In this document: piece after piece, positions 1 through 8,371 of the stretch | Numbering within the stretch: position 1 is the first letter of the stretch | Layout of the letters: the number at the start of each line of letters is the position of its first letter | Origin: Candidatus Solirubrobacter pratensis | GTDB lineage: Bacteria > Actinomycetota > Thermoleophilia > Solirubrobacterales > Solirubrobacteraceae | Direction of reading: 5' to 3' | Assembly: GCF_000425945.1 (NCBI RefSeq) | Contig: NZ_AUEK01000007.1 | Coordinates: 310,001-374,000 of the forward strand | DNA: 64,000 bases | Notes under the pieces: generated by a model | Told to the model about the DNA's origin: nothing | What the model saw: the letters and a program-made list of their open reading frames with translations, nothing else | The model's database searches: none | Program-made: the position numbers and the translations under genes

Positions 1-94
1 GGATGCGAGGCTGGCGGGCGAGCTAGGAGAAGCGCACAAGATCGTCAGGCGGGTGCTCATGTCTCTCCACGAGGCAGGGGAGAGTCATGTCTAG
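1..94 (+). CDS. 3' end of an upstream gene (partial)
   Basis: Reading from base 2 there is an open frame of 30 codons that ends at TAG (92-94). The peptide end (ELGEAHKIVRRVLMSLHEAG and a few more residues) is charged and helical-looking, as in a real protein. It overlaps the next start codon (87) by 8 bases, the same close packing seen through the rest of the block. The start lies outside the window and no function can be given. It could also be a chance open frame, since GC-rich DNA has few stops. Confidence 0.45.
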   Translation, partial: DARLAGELGEAHKIVRRVLMSLHEAGESHV

Positions 95-677
95 AGGTCC
101 GCGCCTCGATTTGCGCAAGGAGGGCAGTATCGCCGCGATGGTCGTGGACAATCTGAACCACGCGAATCGTCCGTGCACCAAACGTGAGCTTGCCGAGGAG
201 ATGGCCATGTTCCTCGACTACCCTAGGTACCCGGAAACGCGGGTGGCCACGATTCTCCGGCGGACCAGAGAGCCGGGGTACGAAGGGCGGCCGATCGCGT
301 GGGTGCAGGCGAAGGGAAGATACGAGACAATCAGCACCAACTCTAATCTCCTAGCTGACCACCAGCGAGGCACCATGAATCCGGTACGCAGGGGGCTCGA
401 AGGGGCTACGAGCGGAATTCTGCTCGTCGCGTCGGAGAAGTGTCCCGAACTCGTGCCCGAGTTGACCCGCATAGAGGACGCCTACAGGCGCGAGATACGG
501 GAGCTAAGGGCAGACAACGACGCTCTGCTGCTCACACTTCGCGTGGTGCATCGTGATCCTCAAGGACAGAAGGTGCTCAGTGCTGCGCTTGATAGAGCAT
601 GTGAGGAGTTCTCCGATGAGCTTCCGGCGCTGCCACCGGGTCCCAGCGCTCCATATGGTGACGGTGCCGTTGGGTAA
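87..677 (+). CDS. Hypothetical protein, possible winged-helix regulator
   Basis: A 196-residue protein of unknown function. The first 90 residues look like a helical DNA-binding domain: a segment around residues 25-60 (NHANRPCTKRELAEEM) resembles the helix-turn-helix of winged-helix proteins. Residues 125-150 (an ELTRIEDAYRREIRELRADN stretch) look like a short coiled coil that could mediate dimerisation. The C-terminus is Pro/Ser-rich and probably flexible. The ATG is preceded by a purine-rich GGGGAGAG at about 5 bases, a good ribosome-binding site. A role in early gene regulation is inference from fold resemblance and position only. Confidence 0.6.
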   Translation: MSRGPRLDLRKEGSIAAMVVDNLNHANRPCTKRELAEEMAMFLDYPRYPETRVATILRRTREPGYEGRPIAWVQAKGRYETISTNSNLLADHQRGTMNPVRRGLEGATSGILLVASEKCPELVPELTRIEDAYRREIRELRADNDALLLTLRVVHRDPQGQKVLSAALDRACEEFSDELPALPPGPSAPYGDGAVG

Positions 678-713
678 CGGGTGACAAGCCCCAACCCCAA
701 AAGGAACGACTCG

Positions 714-890
714 ATGAAGAAGACCGAGGCAGTCAAGGGCGTAATCGCAGCCGGACTAGCGCTTGCCGTTGCGAAGGGACTCCTGGTCCCGGGCGACAGC
801 GACTCCATCAAGGCGATCGTGGACGCCGTACTCGTGGCCGTGGGTGTCTTCGGCATCCACCCCTTCGGCACGTCCGACGAAGCCGAGTAA
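714..890 (+). CDS. Small membrane or secreted hypothetical protein
   Basis: A 58-residue protein starting MKKTEAVKGVIAAG. Two hydrophobic stretches (about residues 9-22 and 30-48, the latter VDAVLVAVGVFGIHPF) could be short membrane helices, so a small inner-membrane protein is possible. The ATG at 714 is chosen over an upstream GTG (681) because AAAGGAAC lies just 5' of it. A strong hairpin terminator follows at 915, so this gene ends a transcript. Function is not recognised; a holin-like role cannot be excluded but there is no lysis partner beside it. Confidence 0.55.
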   Translation: MKKTEAVKGVIAAGLALAVAKGLLVPGDSDSIKAIVDAVLVAVGVFGIHPFGTSDEAE

Positions 891-914
891 GGCTCGGCCA
901 CTCCAGGATGTATC

Positions 915-945
915 AGAAGACCCGCCTTGGCGGGTCTTCTGCGTT
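915..945 (+). terminator. Rho-independent terminator
   Basis: A perfect 11-bp stem (915-925 pairs with 930-940) closes a 4-base loop and is followed by a weakly T-rich GCGTTCTG. It lies 25 bases past the stop at 890, separating the small membrane-protein gene from the SWIM-type gene. Confidence 0.8.
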
Positions 946-987
946 CTGTAGGAGTTCGCTCGCGCAGCGGCCGATTAGGGATCCACG

Positions 988-1323
988 ATGGACCTAGCTG
1001 CCTATCAACGCTGCCGTTCGCGTGCTCCGTGGGTTCCCGTGCACGTCCCGTCGCAGACTGACCCTGACATTCGGTACACGGTCTTGGTCTGCCCATTCGG
1101 GACCACTGACGAGAACATCTGCGAGTGCACCGGTTACGAGTATCGCGGCGCGTGCAACCACCAGGTCATCGCCATGCAGTTGTGGTGCGGGTGGACCGAG
1201 ATGGGGATTCAGGCGCATCAGCAGACGAGGGCACAGCGGGCCACGATGGTCTGCCCCTCCTGCGGTGAAGACACGGAATGGGCCTTACGGCCCCTGAGGG
1301 AGGATGACCAGCTTGACGCTTGA
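988..1323 (+). CDS. SWIM-type zinc-finger protein
   Basis: A 111-residue protein with CECTGYEYRGACNHQ at about residues 45-59. This is the CxC...CxH pattern of SWIM zinc fingers, which bind DNA or proteins in transposases, helicase-associated proteins and RAD51 partners. A second CPSCGE motif lies near residue 88, possibly with a partner outside it. Standalone SWIM proteins of this size occur in phages without an assigned role. A part in recombination or host take-over is inference. The gene is the first after a terminator and overlaps the next one. Confidence 0.65.
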   Translation: MDLAAYQRCRSRAPWVPVHVPSQTDPDIRYTVLVCPFGTTDENICECTGYEYRGACNHQVIAMQLWCGWTEMGIQAHQQTRAQRATMVCPSCGEDTEWALRPLREDDQLDA

Positions 1324-1894
1324 CGAATCGACCGCTGCCCTGGGCAGGGCCTATGAGGGATGGAAGCTCCACGAGAAGGCCAAGAACACCCGGAGGGACG
1401 AGTTCTTCGAGCGCATGACCGACCTCGCGGCCGAGAGCGGCCTGGCCGAGGTACTGGTCGAAACGGTGGCAGCCAACGGCGTCGAGGCGACGGACCGCCT
1501 GGAGAAGTACCACCCTCGTCACAAGGTGGACGCCATCCGCGTGGGGCTCCCGGCAGGAAGGGACGGCTACGAGTACGAGGCGATCCTGATTGAGCGCCCC
1601 GAGTTCAAGCCCATGAGCTACGTGAACGCGGAGGACGGCACGGTCTACACCAAGCAGGTGCAGGACGGGCCATTTCTCGTGGATGATGAGCGCCTGGCCA
1701 AGGAGAACGTGCTCCTGTACGAGCAGTTGGTCTTCGAGTTCCCCTGGGGCGGCACCACGCTGCGCCCGCTCGACTCGCTGCACGCGGACAACCTCGCGGC
1801 CCTCCAGCCCTACATCTACCGAGGCAAGCCCGTCGTGAAGCTCGCGGCCCCGCGCGAGGCCACGGAGGAAGAGCTTGCCGCCCTCGCTGACTGA
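1313..1894 (+). CDS. Hypothetical early phage protein
   Basis: A protein of about 193 residues with no recognised domain. The N-terminal half is helical and charged (ALGRAYEGWKLHEKAKNTRR); the C-terminal half has alternating hydrophobic strands. Start choice is open: the ATG at 1304 touches the GAGGGAGG ribosome-binding site (1296-1303), whereas the TTG at 1313 sits 9 bases after it and is preferred. The gene overlaps the SWIM gene 5' and the MerR-like gene 3', which suggests translational coupling within one operon. Confidence 0.65.
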   Translation: MTLDESTAALGRAYEGWKLHEKAKNTRRDEFFERMTDLAAESGLAEVLVETVAANGVEATDRLEKYHPRHKVDAIRVGLPAGRDGYEYEAILIERPEFKPMSYVNAEDGTVYTKQVQDGPFLVDDERLAKENVLLYEQLVFEFPWGGTTLRPLDSLHADNLAALQPYIYRGKPVVKLAAPREATEEELAALAD

Positions 1895-2144
1895 GGGCTT
1901 CGTCTTCACCGTCACCGACCTCGGCCTCTTCCTGGGCAAGAGCGCCGTCACCCTCCGGGGCTGGGACCGACAGGGTCTGGTGACGATCCCGCGTGACCCC
2001 TCCGGCGACCGCAAGATGTCGGCGGGGCAGGTGCGAGAGATCGCGCACGCCGCATATGACCTCGGCCGCATCTCCTGCGACCGGCTGAAGCTCGTCCTGG
2101 CGAGCCTCACGCTGCTCGAACTACTAGAGAAGGATAAGACTTGA
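1875..2144 (+). CDS. MerR-like helix-turn-helix protein
   Basis: An 89-residue protein that fits a compact excisionase/MerR-type DNA-binding domain. It has TVTDLGLFLGKSAVTLRGWD (helix-turn-helix) followed by a wing-like GLVTIPRDPSGDRKMSAGQV, then helices. The pattern 'R-x-W-D-R-x-G-L-(I/V)-x-x-P-R-x-x-x-G-x-R' is typical of MerR-like proteins. No effector or metal-binding domain follows, so it is probably a small regulator. The start is TTG (1875), with GGAGGA close upstream. Its stop overlaps the start of the next gene (TTGA). Confidence 0.7.
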   Translation: MPPSLTEGFVFTVTDLGLFLGKSAVTLRGWDRQGLVTIPRDPSGDRKMSAGQVREIAHAAYDLGRISCDRLKLVLASLTLLELLEKDKT

Positions 2145-2707
2145 AGATTGGACTTGTGGGGCCGCCGGGCTCCGGCAAGACACGTCTGGCGCAGGCGCTG
2201 GCCAACGCGCTCGATACTGACGACCGGACAGTGGGCGTCATTGACGAGTACGCAGAGGGGTACTCGACTACCTCTGACTTTGCCATCGGAGAAGATGCCA
2301 CGTACATCGTCAACCTCGGCATCGCGCTCTCGCGGTTGCAGTCCGAACGCCGCATGGGAGACGACTTCATCGTCTGCGGGACGATGGCGGACACGGCGAC
2401 ATACATGGCGTGCGAAGCCACGCTGTTCCCTGACGAGCCCGGCTGGCAGCGCCGTCACCTGGCTTCGCTCGCACTCGCGGGGTGCATGGTCAACGACCTC
2501 GTGACATACGACTTCACGTTCTACCTGCCGCTGCCGGAGCACACGCAGACGTTCGGGATCGGCTTCGATGAGGAAGTGCGCAGCAATCTTCCCGTCTCGC
2601 TGAGGCTCTTCGACATCCCGCACATCACGCTCGACCGCCCGTCCTTCGAGGAGAACCTTGCTCACGCTCTCAACGTCATCCATGAATCTGCCCCGCCTGC
2701 GGAGTGA
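2141..2707 (+). CDS. AAA_28-like P-loop NTPase / possible nucleotide kinase
   Basis: A 188-residue protein with an N-terminal Walker A motif GPPGSGKT (residues 7-14). An EYAEGY segment near residue 40 and a later VCGTMADTATYMACEA segment resemble NadR/AAA_28-type NTPases, which phosphorylate small nucleosides or have unknown targets. The length suits a single-domain kinase. The start is TTG, overlapping the preceding stop. Its place beside replication genes suggests a part in nucleotide metabolism, but the substrate cannot be read from the sequence. Confidence 0.7.
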   Translation: MKIGLVGPPGSGKTRLAQALANALDTDDRTVGVIDEYAEGYSTTSDFAIGEDATYIVNLGIALSRLQSERRMGDDFIVCGTMADTATYMACEATLFPDEPGWQRRHLASLALAGCMVNDLVTYDFTFYLPLPEHTQTFGIGFDEEVRSNLPVSLRLFDIPHITLDRPSFEENLAHALNVIHESAPPAE

Positions 2708-3509
2708 CGCCGAGTACGACCGCGCCGTAGAGCTAGCGCGGATGTCGGGCGTCCCCCTCTCGCGCTGTCCCACGTGCGGGTCGAACCCGGAGAAGGTCCG
2801 TGTCGCATACGCAGACGGCACGGCCGAGGCTGAGGGTCGCGAATACGGGACCTACAAGTACATGGGGGAGGTGTACGAGTGCGACTGCGAGACGCAGATT
2901 CAGCTTCGCAAGCACTACCTCCTCGCAGGTATCGGGGAGCAGTATATGCGCCTGGACTGGGCCGACTACCGCAACGACGCGGTGAAAAGGGACGTTGAAC
3001 TCTACCTGGGGAAGTGGGATGCCATTCGCCGGAATGGGATGGGCATCGAGTTCGGCGGCGAGGCCCTGGGAGTAGGCAAGACATTCGCCGCTACCTACGT
3101 CGCGAAGGAACTCATCAAGAAGGGGGTGCAGGTGCTGTTCGTGCCCTTCCTGGAATTCCTCTCGACCGTTATCCGCGATGACGACGAGTCCAGGGAGCGC
3201 ATGGAGCGCATGCGTCGCGTGACCGTCCTTGTGGTGGATGAGCTTCGTCCGCCGCGCACTGAGAGGCAGGCGTGGTTCGGGGACCGCTTCGAAGAGCTTG
3301 TGCGGCATAGGACGAACTTCAACCTGCCGATTATCACTACTACGAACCTAACCGAGGATGAGCTTCGGACGCACTACCCCCGCGTCTACTCGCTCATGAG
3401 TGCGAAGCACATCCGTCTTGACCTGACGGGTCAAGACGCGCGCATGTCGTGGATCGCGGCTCAGAACCTAGACCTCGTGCTGAACGACGAAGTAAGGCCG
3501 ATCACTTGA
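2682..3509 (+). CDS. DnaC-like helicase loader (AAA+ ATPase)
   Basis: A protein of about 275 residues with an N-terminal zinc-binding pair (CPTC near residue 28 and CDC near 67), followed by an AAA+ ATPase domain. The P-loop reads ALGVGKT, with Glu where the first Gly is usual. Walker B is VTVLVVDEL, and sensor-1 TTTNLTEDEL follows. This zinc-finger-plus-ATPase layout is that of DnaC/DnaI loaders, and the DnaB-like helicase gene follows directly. The ATG at 2682 lacks a clear ribosome-binding site. A TTG at 2658 has GAGGAG just upstream and would add eight residues. Confidence 0.85.
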   Translation: MNLPRLRSDAEYDRAVELARMSGVPLSRCPTCGSNPEKVRVAYADGTAEAEGREYGTYKYMGEVYECDCETQIQLRKHYLLAGIGEQYMRLDWADYRNDAVKRDVELYLGKWDAIRRNGMGIEFGGEALGVGKTFAATYVAKELIKKGVQVLFVPFLEFLSTVIRDDDESRERMERMRRVTVLVVDELRPPRTERQAWFGDRFEELVRHRTNFNLPIITTTNLTEDELRTHYPRVYSLMSAKHIRLDLTGQDARMSWIAAQNLDLVLNDEVRPIT

Positions 3510-4756
3510 CTGAACAGACCATCTACGAGCTAGACATCGATCTAGACCTCATCAACCACCTCGCCTACCCGGACTCGGTAGGCAAGCTCCAGGCTGAGCA
3601 GGTGAAGGCGGCGGTCATCTTCGATCCGCTCGCGAAGAGGGTCTTCAAGTGGCAGATGCAGCACGTTCGCGATTACGGCGAGGCTGCTACTCCGTCCGTT
3701 CTCGAAGACGAGTTCGCGGACATCACGCTGGACACGCCGGAGACGCAGATCAACGATCTCATCCTGCGCCTGCGGACTCGCTACCTCCGGTCGGAGGGCA
3801 AGAAGGCTATCCGTGAGATTTCCGAGCTTGCGATCACCGAGCCTATGGAAGTCGCTCGCGCGATGTCTCAGAAGTCGCGCGAGCTTCTTGACCTCACCGT
3901 GCAACGAGGCGAGGTCTACGGCCGCTACGACTTTCCGCGCGCTCGCCAGGAGTATGACAAGGCAGTCCTGCGTGGCAAGGGGCCGTCCCTGGGCTACGAC
4001 GAGCTTGACGATCACTTTCACGGCCAGGTAGGCGTGACATTCCTCATCGCGCCGCCGAAGACTTACAAGTCGTGGGTGACGATCAACACCGTGCTGGCGA
4101 ACGTAGAGAAGGGCTTCAACCCGTACCTCTACTCGCTGGAGCTACCGTCGCTGGAGTCCTACTGGCGTCTCGCGTGCATGGCGGCCGACGTGCCGTACTG
4201 GAAGTACCTCAAGCGTAGCCTCATGCCCGATGAGCTACGGAAGGTAGAGAGCGCCGCCAAGACCCTGGACGAGATGGGCAACTTCCGCATGGACAAGCCC
4301 AACCAGGGCTCGCGCTCGGTCGCTCAGCTAGTAGACAAGGCACTTGATTCCGGCGCTGACTGCATCATCGTAGATCAGCTTCAGTACATCGAGAATCGCA
4401 AGGGTAACTCGATCGGGGCACAGAACTCGACGGCGGACTACTTCGAGGTAGTGAACGACCTCCGGAATTGGTCAGACCTCATCCCGGTCTTCGTGGTCCA
4501 CCAGTTCAACCGTTCCGTGATGAGCGCGACGGCGATGCCGGAGATGCAGCAGGCGAAGGGCTCATCTGCGATCGAGGAGGTAGCAACGCTCTCCCTCGGT
4601 CTATGGGCAAACAAGGACATGCGGCGCTCGAACGTAGTGGAGCTAGGCACGCTCGCGTCGCGCAACTACGGACACGCCTCATGGGAACTCGGCGTCCAGC
4701 TTTCACGCGGATGCCGCATTGAGATGAAGGGCGAGATCGAGGACGTGGACGAGTAA
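3506..4756 (+). CDS. dnaB: DnaB-like replicative helicase
   Basis: About 416 residues: an N-terminal helical domain, then a RecA-type motor domain. The P-loop is APPKTYKS (near residue 191) rather than the usual GxxxxGKT/S, Walker B is ADCIIVDQLQYI, and the following FVVHQFNRS matches the DnaB H3 region (normally 'SQLNR'). DnaB rings unwind DNA ahead of the polymerase. The start is a TTG at 3506 overlapping the loader stop, with TAAGG 8 bases upstream; an in-frame ATG at 3449 lies inside the loader gene and is less likely. Helicase loader, helicase and primase lie close together here. Confidence 0.87.
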   Translation: MTEQTIYELDIDLDLINHLAYPDSVGKLQAEQVKAAVIFDPLAKRVFKWQMQHVRDYGEAATPSVLEDEFADITLDTPETQINDLILRLRTRYLRSEGKKAIREISELAITEPMEVARAMSQKSRELLDLTVQRGEVYGRYDFPRARQEYDKAVLRGKGPSLGYDELDDHFHGQVGVTFLIAPPKTYKSWVTINTVLANVEKGFNPYLYSLELPSLESYWRLACMAADVPYWKYLKRSLMPDELRKVESAAKTLDEMGNFRMDKPNQGSRSVAQLVDKALDSGADCIIVDQLQYIENRKGNSIGAQNSTADYFEVVNDLRNWSDLIPVFVVHQFNRSVMSATAMPEMQQAKGSSAIEEVATLSLGLWANKDMRRSNVVELGTLASRNYGHASWELGVQLSRGCRIEMKGEIEDVDE

Positions 4757-5637
4757 TGTACCGCGCAGAGGTAATCGCAGATTCGATGTCGCCCGATGGC
4801 GTGCGACTAACCACCCTTGAGGTGGAGTACCCGCACGCCATCCACAAGGACATCATGACGCACCGGATGTTCTCCCGTAGCTTCAAGTCCTTTCGTGCCT
4901 TCCCGCCGGAGAAGGTGATCGCGAACATCGAGGACGATCCGTTTATCCCCGAGACGTTCGATAGCCGCGTGACAGGCATGGGGCAGGGGCAGGCACTGCC
5001 TGAAGAGCAGGAACTGCGCGCACGCGAACTGTGGGAAGAACACATCGACCACACGCTCAACGTCGCGGACCAGATGATCGAGTTGGAGATCGCGAAGGCG
5101 CAGGTGAACTTCCTGCTCCAGGATTTGACGTGGATCACAGGCATCATCACGGCCACCGAATGGGACAACTTCTACGCACTCCGGCGCGCAGAGAACGCAC
5201 GTCCCGAGGTGCAGAAGATCGCCAACCTGATGTACGACGCGATGTACCCGGCGGACCCCGATTACCTCGCGCTCGGGGAGCCCCACCTGCCGTACATCCG
5301 GCTCGAAGACCGGATGGACGTAGGGGACAACTTCCAGGTGCTGGCCAAGGTATCAGCCGGGCGGTGCGCTCGCGTTTCGTACCTGAATCACCGTGGCCAC
5401 CGCGATCTCAACGCCGACGTACACCTCGCCAATCAGCTTGAGAGTGACGGGCATATGTCCCCGTTCGAACACGTCGCGACACCGGTTGCGCTGACCGGCC
5501 CGAAGTGGATCAAGCACGTCTACCACACCGGACAGGTGTTCACCCTTCCGGGGCAGGAGTGGCGGGGCAATTTCTACGGGTGGCTCCAGTACCGAAAGAC
5601 CATCCGCGACGAGCACAACTACGAGCTAGCGGCATGA
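4756..5637 (+). CDS. thyX: ThyX flavin-dependent thymidylate synthase
   Basis: A 293-residue protein. The signature near residues 36-48, THRMFSRSFKSFR, fits the ThyX motif (R)HRxxSxxxxSxR with Thr in place of the first Arg. Further conserved segments are RVSYLNHRGHRDLNADV and the C-terminal LPGQEWRGNFYGWLQYR. ThyX makes dTMP from dUMP using FAD, NADPH and methylenetetrahydrofolate. The start codon overlaps the helicase stop (TAATG). Carrying ThyX, common in actinobacteria and their phages, lets the phage support fast DNA synthesis together with the dUTPase at 61631. Confidence 0.92.
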   Translation: MYRAEVIADSMSPDGVRLTTLEVEYPHAIHKDIMTHRMFSRSFKSFRAFPPEKVIANIEDDPFIPETFDSRVTGMGQGQALPEEQELRARELWEEHIDHTLNVADQMIELEIAKAQVNFLLQDLTWITGIITATEWDNFYALRRAENARPEVQKIANLMYDAMYPADPDYLALGEPHLPYIRLEDRMDVGDNFQVLAKVSAGRCARVSYLNHRGHRDLNADVHLANQLESDGHMSPFEHVATPVALTGPKWIKHVYHTGQVFTLPGQEWRGNFYGWLQYRKTIRDEHNYELAA

Positions 5638-5759
5638 CTCGGCTCGAAGCGCTGAAGAACTTGCGGTACCAGATGCAGATGCACCCTGACCCCGTCGTGG
5701 TCTGGTGGGGAACGTTCATGGTGGGCAAGCTCGTAGCGCTCGCGGAGCGCCTGACGTGA
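5634..5759 (+). CDS. Small hypothetical protein
   Basis: A 41-residue reading frame starting MTRLEALKNLRYQMQMHPDP with a hydrophobic middle (VVVWWGTFMVGKLVALAE). The ATG overlaps the ThyX stop (ATGA) and its own stop overlaps the primase GTG start (GTGA), so it fits exactly between two real genes. This kind of coupled packing supports it being translated. No function is recognised; the hydrophobic middle could be a membrane segment or an amphipathic helix. Confidence 0.6.
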   Translation: MTRLEALKNLRYQMQMHPDPVVVWWGTFMVGKLVALAERLT

Positions 5760-6862
5760 CGAAGCGCGTTCATCGCTACAAGGACTTCGCGAGCCGGATT
5801 GACGTAGAGGAAGTCATCCTCGCGCTTGGGATCCTGGAGGAGCGCGAGGAGGGTAGGAATAAGCATGGCGAGCCCGAGTACGTCGGGCAGTGCCCTGACC
5901 CATGGAGTCTCCATAGCAACGGGGACACCACGGGCAAGTTCGCCCTGAACCCTGGGCGCAAGGTCTACAACTGCTGGGTCTGCGGGGGAGGGTCACTGCT
6001 CTCACTCACGATGGCCATGCTCGACCTCGACCCCGACGAAGCGACGGACTGGCTCATCCAGTACGCCGACGAGAACAGAGAAGTGTCCGATGAGCGGTTC
6101 CTGGACGAGATCGACAGCCTCCTCGCGCAGTTGACTCCGAGTAGGAAGCAGGATGAGACCCTTCCCTACTACAACGCCAACATCCTCCGCAAGTGGGAGG
6201 ACCAGGGGCGTGGCCTGGAGGACTGGAACCTCGGGGTACTCGACGGGAAGCCGAGGAACATCGCCAGGGACGCGCTGCGGGCCGCGCATGTGTGCTACGC
6301 GCCGAGCGCGATCAAGCATCCTCCGCGAGACTCGAAGACCGGCGTGCCGCTGGACGACCTCTACGAAGGTCCGTGCGTCATCTTCCCGCACTACGTCGGG
6401 GAGCGGCTCGTGGGGTGGCAACACCGCTGGCTGGAGGACGACCGGCCGAAGTGGTGCTCGAAGTACACCAACACGCCGGACTTCCCGAAGCGCACGACCC
6501 TCTACAAGCCGCGTGGAGGCCCCTCTGGGCCGCTCCCCGTGGTCATCGTGGAGTCCGTACCGACCGCCATCTTCCTGGCCGGAATCGGCTGGCCCGCCGT
6601 GGCGACTTTCGGGGGCACCGTGACGACGGAGCAGTTGAAGCTCCTCCGTCGCTACCAGCAGGGCGTGATCCTCGCACCCGACAACGACGGCGCCGGGCTG
6701 CGCTCGTGCGTCGCTACGGCGGACTACCTGGACGGCTTCATCCCGCTCTCGGTGGTCCTACCCGAATGGGACACCGGGGAGAAGTGGGACCTCCTGGACC
6801 GCTTCAACGAGAACGGTGAGGACATCGACTCCCTGCTGCGCGCAGCGGAACGAATTTCCTAG
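5756..6862 (+). CDS. dnaG: DnaG-like primase (zinc finger plus TOPRIM)
   Basis: About 368 residues. The N-terminus has a CHC2-type zinc finger: Cys in GQCPDPW, His in SLHSN, then the pair CWVC before GGGS. The C-terminal half carries a TOPRIM domain, with VVIVESVPTAIFLAG (catalytic Glu) and VILAPDNDGAG (DxD). It would synthesise RNA primers with the helicase at 3506. At about two thirds the length of bacterial DnaG it lacks a clear helicase-interaction domain. The GTG start at 5756 overlaps the stop of the preceding 41-residue frame; an ATG at 5705 lies deep inside that frame. Confidence 0.88.
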   Translation: MTKRVHRYKDFASRIDVEEVILALGILEEREEGRNKHGEPEYVGQCPDPWSLHSNGDTTGKFALNPGRKVYNCWVCGGGSLLSLTMAMLDLDPDEATDWLIQYADENREVSDERFLDEIDSLLAQLTPSRKQDETLPYYNANILRKWEDQGRGLEDWNLGVLDGKPRNIARDALRAAHVCYAPSAIKHPPRDSKTGVPLDDLYEGPCVIFPHYVGERLVGWQHRWLEDDRPKWCSKYTNTPDFPKRTTLYKPRGGPSGPLPVVIVESVPTAIFLAGIGWPAVATFGGTVTTEQLKLLRRYQQGVILAPDNDGAGLRSCVATADYLDGFIPLSVVLPEWDTGEKWDLLDRFNENGEDIDSLLRAAERIS

Positions 6863-6890
6863 TTCTTCCGCACACGTAACTGGAAGACAG

Positions 6891-7049
6891 ATGCGTAAGT
6901 ACACCGGCACCGAGAAGACCGAAGTCCTCACCCCTGACGAGCATCGCCAGGCGGGTGACGCCCTTCGCGAGATGGGCAAGACTTCCGCTCGTGACCTTAC
7001 CGAGGCCGAACGCCTCCGGTTCATTCAGGTCACGAGCAAGGTCAAGTAG
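6891..7049 (+). CDS. Small hypothetical protein
   Basis: A 52-residue, highly charged protein (MRKYTGTEKTEVLTPDEHRQ...) that looks helical, with no cysteines and no membrane segment. The ATG at 6891 has GGAAGA 5 bases upstream. It follows the primase by 28 bases. Function is unknown; small acidic/basic helical proteins in early phage blocks often bind host machinery, but nothing here shows that. Confidence 0.6.
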   Translation: MRKYTGTEKTEVLTPDEHRQAGDALREMGKTSARDLTEAERLRFIQVTSKVK

Positions 7050-7137
7050 GCACTGGCCGACTACGTAAGTCACGGGCTGCAAGTACCTCTTCCGAGGTCC
7101 AAGCCTTAGAAATCACCAGAGTAAAGGAGCAGTATCC

Positions 7138-8130
7138 ATGCCTAACTTTAGGCGCGGCGCAGCGGCCATCGAGCAGGCCGCCACTTCGAAGGCCGGAGGC
7201 AACTTCCGCGCATTCGTGCCCGAGATTCAGTGGCGCGAGGACAAGGAGGAGAAGCACGTCCTGTTCCTGACGGCGGTGGAGGAGATCCCGACCATCCAGT
7301 ACCACGACTGGATCCCGGTAGGCACTGGCGAGAAGGCAAACGGCGAGACCTACACTCGCTATGAGAAGTTCATCTCTCGTAAGGACCCCGCTATTGGCGA
7401 GTCCTATGACGAGCTTGAGGACCGACTAGGCGTCAAGCCGAAGACGCGGCAGATTGCCGTCGCCGTCGAGCTTGAGCCGATCACCGAGATGGTCAAGGGC
7501 CGCACGAAGGCAGTCGGCTTCTCCGTGGCAACCGATACCTACACCCGCAAGACGGATAACGGTGAGGTAGAGGTGACGCAGCCGAAGGTCGGGCTCGTGG
7601 TCCAGGCCGCGCAGAACTTCTTTGGCTGGCTGTCCTCCTATGACGCCTCGCGGGGTCCGATCGAGGAAACCCCGATGCAGATCGTCCGTCGCGGCAAGAA
7701 CGCCGACACGGCGTATGACTTCATCGCACTGGAAAACCTCCCGGTCGATCTGTCCGCGCTCGTCAACCACATCGACGGCGTCTCCTACCTGGGCAACGCC
7801 GAGGAGATCACCGCCTTTGTCAGCAAGCTTCCCGAGGACGACGGCGAGGCGGCCTCGGTCATTGCAGCGGCCCTGCTCGACAAGCGCCTTGAGGAGCTTG
7901 CGGACAAGGAGCGTTACGACGAGCTTGTGAATCCGATCGAGGAGATCACGCAGAAGTTCGGCGGGGGCAGCAAGAAGGCGGCTCCGCGCGAGCGCCCGCA
8001 GCGGGCATCTCGTCGCGTGAGCGCTCCGGCGTCCGAGGCACCCGAGGCGTCCGAGACGGCCGAGGCTCCCGAGGAGACTAACGCAGAGCGCTTCGCCCGC
8101 CTGAAGGACAAGATCGCGCAGCCCGCCTAA
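7138..8130 (+). CDS. Hypothetical protein, possible single-strand DNA-binding protein
   Basis: A 330-residue protein with a mixed alpha/beta core and a flexible C-terminus (about residues 275-330) rich in Ala, Pro, Glu and Arg. I recognise no motif. It has a strong ribosome-binding site (AAAGGAG, 8 bases before ATG) and a leader of 88 bases, which suggests high expression. Its position between primase and RNase H, its size and its disordered acidic tail would suit a phage single-strand DNA-binding protein. This is inference, as no OB-fold signature is certain. A recombination mediator is an alternative. Confidence 0.55.
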   Translation: MPNFRRGAAAIEQAATSKAGGNFRAFVPEIQWREDKEEKHVLFLTAVEEIPTIQYHDWIPVGTGEKANGETYTRYEKFISRKDPAIGESYDELEDRLGVKPKTRQIAVAVELEPITEMVKGRTKAVGFSVATDTYTRKTDNGEVEVTQPKVGLVVQAAQNFFGWLSSYDASRGPIEETPMQIVRRGKNADTAYDFIALENLPVDLSALVNHIDGVSYLGNAEEITAFVSKLPEDDGEAASVIAAALLDKRLEELADKERYDELVNPIEEITQKFGGGSKKAAPRERPQRASRRVSAPASEAPEASETAEAPEETNAERFARLKDKIAQPA

Positions 8131-8134
8131 TTCG

Positions 8135-8371
8135 ATGCGAGTCTCTGATGAGGCCATCGAGTACGCCACGCAGCGCGTAGAGGCACTGATGAGGGTCAAC
8201 TTCACCCGCCCGAAAGGCGAGCGTAGCGAAACCCTGGAGACAGTGTGGGAGGGGGTCGGCGTGACGAACGTCGACCTCCTGTACCAGCGCGCGGGGGAGA
8301 TCAGCGAGCACGCCGGTCCCTTCCTTACAGGCGTTCTCTTTGGCCTCTTCGTGAGGCAATTCGACTACTGA
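8135..8371 (+). CDS. Small hypothetical protein
   Basis: A 78-residue protein. It is predominantly helical (EAIEYATQRVEALMRVNFTR) with a hydrophobic C-terminus (GPFLTGVLFGLFVRQFDY). The ATG is 5 bases after the preceding stop, and its stop overlaps the RNase H start (TGATG), so it is translationally coupled to both. No family is recognised. Confidence 0.65.
   Translation: MRVSDEAIEYATQRVEALMRVNFTRPKGERSETLETVWEGVGVTNVDLLYQRAGEISEHAGPFLTGVLFGLFVRQFDY

Noticed and set aside
1166..2821. 551-codon open frame on the minus strand opposite early genes
   Set aside because: Its translation is Arg/Ala/Pro-rich, overlaps several clear plus-strand genes (MerR-like, P-loop NTPase), and long antisense open frames are expected in GC-rich DNA.
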